The notes under the pieces are model-generated. The model was not told where the DNA came from. It did no database searches and was given only the letters and a program-made list of their open reading frames with translations. A program made the position numbers and the translations under genes. A stretch of 64,000 nucleotides of DNA, taken from the NCBI RefSeq assembly GCF_950295315.1, contig NC_080164.1, positions 14,500,427 through 14,564,426 on the forward strand. Reading direction: 5' to 3'. Origin of the DNA: Erinaceus europaeus (taxonomy: Eukaryota; Chordata; Mammalia; Eulipotyphla; Erinaceidae). This document shows, in pieces, positions 41,217 through 64,000 of the stretch (position 1 is its first letter; the number at the start of each line of letters is the position of its first letter).

Positions 41217-41432
41217 TAGGGAGTCGGACGGTAGCGCAGCGGGTTAAGGGCAGGTTGTGCAAAGCGCAAGGGCCGGCGTTAAGGATCCTGGTTCCAGCCC
41301 CCAGCTTCCCACCTGCAGGGGAGTCGCTACACAGGCAGTGAAGCAGGTCTGCAGGTGTCTAACAACAATAATAACTACAACAATAAAACAACCAGGACAA
41401 CAAAAGGGACTGAATAAATAAATTTAAAATAA
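41217..41432 (+). mobile_element. SINE-A, plus strand, CT block deleted
   Basis: Head and hairpin are complete, then CTGCAGGTGTCT joins AACAACAATAATAAC directly. Confidence 0.88.
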
Positions 41433-41450
41433 AAAGAAAAGACAACTTTG

Positions 41451-41608
41451 TGGGGAGGGCAGGGGTGGGCACCAGTATATCACACACATGACCATGTGCA
41501 AGGACCCAGGTTCAAGTCTCTGTTCCCACCTGCTGGGGGGAAGCTTCTGGAGTGGTGGAGCAGTGCAGGCGTCACCACGTCTTTGCGTTTCACCCTCTTA
41601 TTAAAACC
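41451..41608 (+). mobile_element. SINE-B-like, plus strand, diverged
   Basis: AAGGACCCAGGTTCAAGTC box B and GGGGGGAAGCTTCTGGAG body. Confidence 0.65.
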
Positions 41609-41905
41609 CAGGACTAGGTAGTGGCAGCCTTGTAAAGTGCATGTTATGGCCGTGCACAGGGACCTGGATTCAAGCCCTCAGGCCCCCCTTGTGGGGATGG
41701 GGAGGAGCTTCACAGTAGTGAAGTGGGTCTGCAGTTGTGTCTGTCTCCCCCTTCTTCTCAATTTCTCTTTGTTCTATCAAATAAAAAAGTTAAAATATTT
41801 AAAAAAGAAACCAAAAATACCTGGCGGGGGAGGCGAAAGGGGGGATGATAGAGTAGTATAGGCACTAGGCCCCAGCAATAACCCTGGTGACAAAGCAAAC
41901 AAAGT
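41609..41905 (+). mobile_element. SINE-B with 3' extension, plus strand
   Basis: GGACTAGGTAGTGGCAGCC head; GGCACTAGGCCCCAGCAATA extension. Confidence 0.75.
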
Positions 41906-42019
41906 AAGACACTTGCCATGAATTGAACAAGACTCCTTGAGCCCGGCTGGTCATGAGCCCTCACAGCCGCTTCCAGGAAGGGCACCAGCCGTGGACACCA
42001 GGGTAGAAGCTGTCCGGTC

Positions 42020-42670
42020 TGAAAGCCCTATTCTCACCTGCTCTATTCCTACTTTCCGGTTACTGTTTATTCAACATTTTGTCCACCAGGTTACAGACGC
42101 TACTGTGATTCCATCCTGACTTCCCTGGGCAGACGACCCCATGTGTCCTGGAGCCCCACCTCCCCAGATCCCTGTCCCATCAGGGACACACAGACAGGCT
42201 GGGGGTCCACCTGCCAACTCCCGTGTCCGGCGGGGAAGCAACTACAGAAGCCAGACCTTCCACCTTCTGCATCCCCATAAGGAATTTTGGCCTATATCCT
42301 CAGAGCAGAAATGTCAGGGGAAGATGACCAGAGAGCTCTGAACTCTAATTCCATCAGGACCCAGAGAGAGAAGAGGAAAAAAAAAAAAAAAAGAAGAAAG
42401 GAAAAGACATTCGGAAAAGAAAGACTTTCGCAAGTAGTTAAGAGGTGTTAAGTGTGACTTAGAAAGGAAGAGAAGGCAGGCAGGACCATAGAAATATCTG
42501 CGGCCAGTATGTACAAACACAGACAGTTACAGAGTAACAGCCAACCCCCATCTGTGACCTTGGGAGAAGCACTTTGGCTTCCAGGGGACATGGGGACACA
42601 GAACTGCGGTGGTGGGAACGATGGTGCAGAGCGATGCCCTCGACATTTTGTAGTTTTGTAAATCACTAAG
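42020..42670 (+). mobile_element. Repeat X, plus strand, subfamily 2, possibly two pieces
   Basis: GGCAGACGACCCC and GAAGCAACTACAGAAGCCAG core, an A-rich stretch at 42378-42393, then a GGTGGTGGGAACGATGG end with TTGTAAATCACTAAGG. Confidence 0.65.
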
Positions 42671-42682
42671 GAAAACACTGAT

Positions 42683-42820
42683 TGTGTTGTGGTGGTGCAG
42701 TGGCTACGGCACTGGACTCTCAAGCATGGGGTCCTGAGTTCCATCCCCGGCAGCACATGTACCAGAGTGAGGGCTGGGTCTTTCCTCCTATCTTTCTCAT
42801 GAATAAACAAATAAATTCTA
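42683..42820 (+). mobile_element. SINE-D, plus strand
   Basis: GTGGTGCAGTGGCTACGGC head to CATGAATAAACAAATAAA. Confidence 0.88.
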
Positions 42821-42850
42821 ATAAAAACAAACAAACAAACAACAATGATC

Positions 42851-42995
42851 GTGGTCCGGGACGTGGCGCAGTGGATAAAGCATCGGACTCTCAAGCATGA
42901 GGTCCTGAGTTCGATCCCCGGCAGCACATGCACCAGGGATGTCTGGCTTTTTCTCTCTCCTCTTGTGTTTCTCATTAATAAATAAATAAATTTTT
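42851..42995 (+). mobile_element. SINE-D, plus strand
   Basis: GTCCGGGACGTGGCGCAGTG head, near consensus, to TTAATAAATAAATAAA. Confidence 0.92.
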
Positions 42996-43084
42996 AAAAA
43001 GTTATTAAAAAAAAAGAAAACAAACAGCTGGCTGCTTTCTGGGGGACGAGGGGGAGTAAAAAGACCTTTAGGACACTTCAGGCG

Positions 43085-43650
43085 ACAGGTCCCGCAGTCA
43101 CAGCTCCCGAGGCCGCCGACCCCCCAGCCCTGCGCCTCCGCCTCCCCCTCCCCCTCCCCCTCCCGCCCGGGGTTCAGGCCGCGCTCCGGGCGGGGACGTC
43201 AACAGACTGGGGGCGGGGCCCGGCAGCGACGTGTCCCGCGATTGGCTGCGATCGCCGTCCGTCATCGCGAGGCGCCGGAGGGGTCGTGGCCGGACTCGAG
43301 TCCTCCGCTCGGCTCGTCGCTGTGAACGTCGTCTCACTCCCCGGCGACAGGCAGTGTGCGGGCCGCGCTCACGTCGGGCGGGCTCGGTCTGCCGCCGCCG
43401 ACTGGGCTCTCCGCCGTTCCCGGGAGCCGAGGTGCCGAGCGCGGCCCACGTCCTTGCCCCCTGGGCTGACTGGGGCGCTCTGAGCCGGCTCTCTGCCCGG
43501 CCTGCAGCTCCCTCTCCCGGCGGGCCGGGGCCGGGGCCGGAAAGCGCCCGCTGCCCGTCGCGGCAGCGCCCCCTGGAGGCCGGGCGGGTGGGGCCGCGCT
43601 GCTGGCTGGGCTGCGGGCGGTCCATTCGATCTCTGTCCCTGGTCACCAGG
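43085..43650. promoter_or_regulatory. CpG island between PFN4 and FAM228B coding exons
   Basis: Strongly CpG-rich, with GGGGCGGGGCC (SP-type) near 43210, TGCGATTGGCTGCG (CCAAT-box type) near 43240 and a (CCCCCT)n stretch near 43140-43160. Frames of 150-180 codons here are by-products of GC content. Likely a promoter for FAM228B (plus), PFN4 (minus) or both; no TSS evidence. Confidence 0.7.
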
Positions 43651-43732
43651 AGGGGTCACTCATTAAGCAAAAGAAGAAGGTGACTGAGTGGCCACGGCTG
43701 AATGAGCGCTTTCCCTCTCTCTCTCTCTTTGA

Positions 43733-61263
<17,531 letters not shown>

Positions 61264-62177
61264 ACAGATGGGCACTAATCTGTGTGAAAGGGTTCCAGGG
61301 AGAGAGGAGCAGCCATCCCCCTGAAACACCCTTCTTCACCCCCGACAGAAAAAGAAAAAAAAAAAAGGCAGGAAAAAAGTACTAGAAGCTGAGAGAAAAG
61401 TTTGCTCCCGGGCGTCCACAGAGTGGAGAGCAGGACTCCCGAGGCCCCGTTCCCGAGCTGTTGGCCTGCTCCCTCTCCACCATCTCTACCATTTCTCAAC
61501 CACTTCTCACTCATCTTTGGGCTCTAAGCTTGGCCTCACCTACTGTTTCCTTTAATTCAGTCAGGACAGCTAGAATAATTTCAGTAGGACCACCAGAGTA
61601 GTGAAATGTAAGGCATAAAAGTCTGCAAACTGAAAATGTCAGCTGTATAGAAACTGTCCACAGAGCACAGAGGTCTCACCCTAAGACAGCTCTGCAAACT
61701 TGCTGGCTGGCTGACCATCTCAGCCCAGCCTACTGCTTCCAGGTCAAGAGTCCACCTCTCCCTCTAAGCCCCAAGGCCTGGAGGCCTGGAGTTTAGGGTT
61801 TGGAGAAGTCATACCTTTCCCTCCATCTTCCTTACTGCCCAGTTAGAAATCAGAAGAGCAGCGAGCTCTTAGTTCTGAGTAAGCAGTCCATCTTCACCTC
61901 TCATTTTAGATGTCTCTCTGTTTCACCCAAAGGAGAAAGAAACACTGAAGCTCTGTTTTGTGGTTTAGCCTCTCCGGTGGTTCGATTTCAGTATCCTTCC
62001 GGGTGCTTTCTCTCTCAGAAATTTCACCAGCACCTACTGTGAGCCAGGCAGTGTTTGAGACATAACACACAATATCAAGAACTCTGATCTTCAGGAGCTT
62101 ATAGGACAGGGCAACAATATCAATAACAAATATATGATGTGAACTCAGAATAAGTGCAGCAGGGAAAACGCAACAGG
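61264..62177. other. Downstream of FAM228B exon 8, nothing firm
   Basis: No clear AATAAA within 400 bases of the stop. AGTGAGCCAGGCAGTG-type text near 62035-62100 looks like an old MIR/MER repeat. Confidence 0.4.
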
Positions 62178-62385
62178 TAAGGGGCTGGTGGTGGTGCACC
62201 TGGTTGAGCACACATGCTACAGTGCACAAGGACCCAGGTTCGAGCCCCCCAGTCCCCACCTGCAGGGGGAGAGCTTTGCAAGTGGTGAAACAGGGCAGCA
62301 GGTGTCTCTCTCTCTCTCTCTGTCTTCCCCTTCCCTCTTGATATCTGGTTGTCTCTATCCAATAAGTAAAGATAGCAAAAACAAA
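62178..62385 (+). mobile_element. SINE-B, plus strand
   Basis: GGGGCTGGTGGTGGTGCACC head to CCAATAAGTAAAGATAG; near consensus. Confidence 0.9.
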
Positions 62386-62693
62386 TTCAAAAATCCAATA
62401 GGAAAAGTGGGATGAGGGAAGAACTACCCTGACAGAACCGGTCTAAGTGGACAGTGAGGGGGACGAGTTGTTTTACAGTCGCACCCTACACACCCTCTTT
62501 GTGTATTGTGATGGTTATTAAATTTAATCAGCCTCAAACGTGACTACTCCTTACTTAGCTTACTTACCTCTGCCCCTCTTCCTGTCCAGACTGCTTCCCT
62601 CCATCCCTCCAACCTACCCCGGTCCCCACCCCCAGTTCAGTGAATAGCTCCAGAATCAGGACCCTTCAGAACAAAAAAAAAAAAAAAAAAAAA
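62386..62693. other. Intergenic, ends in a long A-run
   Basis: No feature except an A24 run at about 62671-62694, marking a retroposon boundary. Confidence 0.45.
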
Positions 62694-63439
62694 AATCTGG
62701 GCCTGGACTTGTGTTGTTGGAGACATTTTTGATGACCTTCTCAATCTCTTTGGTTGTAATCAACCTATTAATGTTTTCCAGTTCTTGCTGGCTCAGTCTG
62801 TTTCTATCCTGTCAGGTTGAGTGGTACTCCTGCAGACAGCTCATGGTTGCATTGGCAGTCCAGTGAATCCAGTGCCTTTGATGGGTGAGTTGAGACCACT
62901 AGCAGATACATAGATGTAAGATATTTCAATGTCACTACTTTAAACATAGGTCGAATATTCTCACATGTGTGTTTTAATCATAAAGGATACAACACCTTTT
63001 TTAATTGCAGCATAGCATGCCATAGCATGAATGTATGTCCTATGACTTCTTTACCCAGACAACTGTTGATGGGCATTTAGGTTGCTTCTGCTCCTTAGCA
63101 ATGGTGAATGAAGCAGCCATAGACACAGGAGTGCATCTGTCCCTTTGAATCACTGCTTTCATGGTCTTTGGATATATGACTAGGAGCGGCGCGGCAGGAT
63201 CATAAGGTCTGCCCATTTTATTTAAGGACTCCATGCCGTTTCCCATAATGGCTGTACTCCTCTGCACCCCCCTTAACGGTGTAACAGAGTTCCTTTTCCT
63301 GCACTTTCTAACCATGTCATTTCCTATTTTGATGTAGGCTATTCTCGTGGTTGTGAGATGGTATTTCATTGTGGTTTTAATTTGTATTTCTCTAATGATA
63401 TGTGAAATGGAATATCTGTGTGTCTGTGGGTCATCTGTA

Positions 63440-63576
63440 TTTTATTTACTTATTTATTTTACCAGAGCACTGCTCAGTTCTGGCTTATGGTTGTGTAGGG
63501 GATTGAATCTGGGACTTTGGAGCCTCAGGCAAACAGTTTCTTTATATGACCACTGGGCTACCTATCCCCACCCCCA
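63440..63576 (-). mobile_element. SINE-C, minus strand, inserted in L1
   Basis: TACCAGAGCACTGCTCAG to GGGCTACCTATCCCC; GTCATCTGTAT / CATCTGTATATC flank it as target-site duplication. Confidence 0.9.
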
Positions 63577-63664
63577 TCTGTATATCTTCATTAGAAAAAT
63601 GGCTATTCTGATTTATTGCTCACCTTTTAATTGTGTTGTTTCTGCTATTGACTGTATGATTTTT

Positions 63665-63815
63665 TTAAAAAAAGAATTTATTTATTCATTCATGAGAAAG
63701 ACAGGAGGAGAGAAAGAACCAGACATCACTCTGGTACATGCGCTGCCGGGGATTGAACTCAGGACCTCATGCTTGAGAATCCAATGCTTTACCCATACGC
63801 CACCTTGTAGATCAC
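63665..63815 (-). mobile_element. SINE-D, minus strand, inserted in L1
   Basis: GACATCACTCTGGTACATG to CCACCTTGTAGATCACG; GACTGTATGATTT repeats on both sides (63650 and 63816). Confidence 0.92.
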
Positions 63816-64000
63816 GACTGTATGATTTCTTTATAGGTGTTTGACACCAGTCTCATCAGATATGTGATATGCAAATATCTTCTCCCAATTGCTTTTTTAT
63901 TCTTGTGGAATTTTCTTTTGATGTGGAAAATTTTTCCGATGTAATGTATTCCCGTTTAGTTTCATTTGCGCATTCAGTTGACTCTGAGTACATCTTTGAT

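Larger units (their letters stand above)
62700..64000 (-). mobile_element. L1 3' part, antisense, runs off the window
   Basis: GATGGGCATTTAGGTTGCTTC, GAGATGGTATTTCATTGTGG, TTTTAATTTGTATTTCTC and CTTCTCCCAATTGC are standard antisense L1 3' blocks. Interrupted by two SINEs. No open reading frame is kept. Confidence 0.85.

Noticed and set aside
43098..43683. 182-codon minus and 150-codon plus frames in the second CpG island
   Set aside because: Arg/Pro/Gly-rich composition and overlap on both strands mark them as base-composition artefacts of a promoter.

Overview
The window is a piece of placental-mammal chromosome, not a microbial accessory region. The genes are split by GT-AG introns and match the 2p23-type block SF3B6 - TP53I3 - PFN4 - FAM228B. 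About 100 short tRNA-derived SINEs are present. Their consensus (box A-like TAGCGCAGCGGGTTAAG, box B GGTTCGAGCCC, then a CCCCACCTGCAGGGG and GCTTCAC/GTGAAGC hairpin body) is of the type I associate with hedgehogs (Erinaceus), so the source is probably a hedgehog. Family names used below are mine. SINE-A has a GGGAGTCGGGCGG head, a CT-rich body and an ACAACAACAA tail, with or without a 3' extension of about 75 bp. SINE-B has a GGGGCCRGGTGGTGGCGCA head, the same hairpin body and a CCAATAAATAAA end. SINE-C has the GTAGATAGCATAATGGTTATGC head and ends GAGCAGTGCTCTGGT. SINE-D has the GTGGATAAAGCATTGGAC head and a CAGCACATG body. Repeat X is a longer, LINE-mobilised element.

Layout. 1-4813: 5' part of SF3B6 on the minus strand (introns and coding exons 1-2), starting from a CpG island at 4.45-5.34 kb that also carries a plus-strand splice donor, probably the first non-coding exon of FAM228B. 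6.4-17.0 kb: a complete five-coding-exon TP53I3 (quinone oxidoreductase PIG3), minus strand, 332 codons. 18.8-27.7 kb: a second complete five-exon TP53I3-like gene in the same orientation, 331 codons. Exons 1-2 of the two copies are almost identical, but exons 3-5 are strongly diverged. 34.6-40.1 kb: PFN4 (profilin-4), four coding exons, minus strand, 129 codons. 43.1-43.65 kb: a second CpG island. 43.8-61.3 kb: eight coding exons of FAM228B, plus strand, about 327 codons. 61.3-64 kb: repeats, including an antisense L1 3' end that runs off the window.

Other structure: a tailless 7SK RNA retropseudogene inside FAM228B, a 73-bp minisatellite (10 units), an 86-bp TG-rich higher-order repeat, a 24-bp minisatellite apparently seeded from the exon 1 splice donor of the second TP53I3 copy, a nested inverted duplication at 45.2-46.2 kb, and a 29-base poly-C run beside the PFN4 exon 1 donor.

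The genes do not form a pathway: SF3B6 is a spliceosome subunit, the TP53I3 pair are NADPH quinone reductases linked to p53, PFN4 is a testis-type profilin, and FAM228B is uncharacterised. They are linked by position. FAM228B, if it starts at the SF3B6 promoter as in human, is transcribed antisense across both TP53I3 copies and PFN4. Exon boundaries were placed by reading frame, splice dinucleotides, phase and remembered human proteins; no alignment was run. SINE boundaries are good to roughly 10-20 bases.
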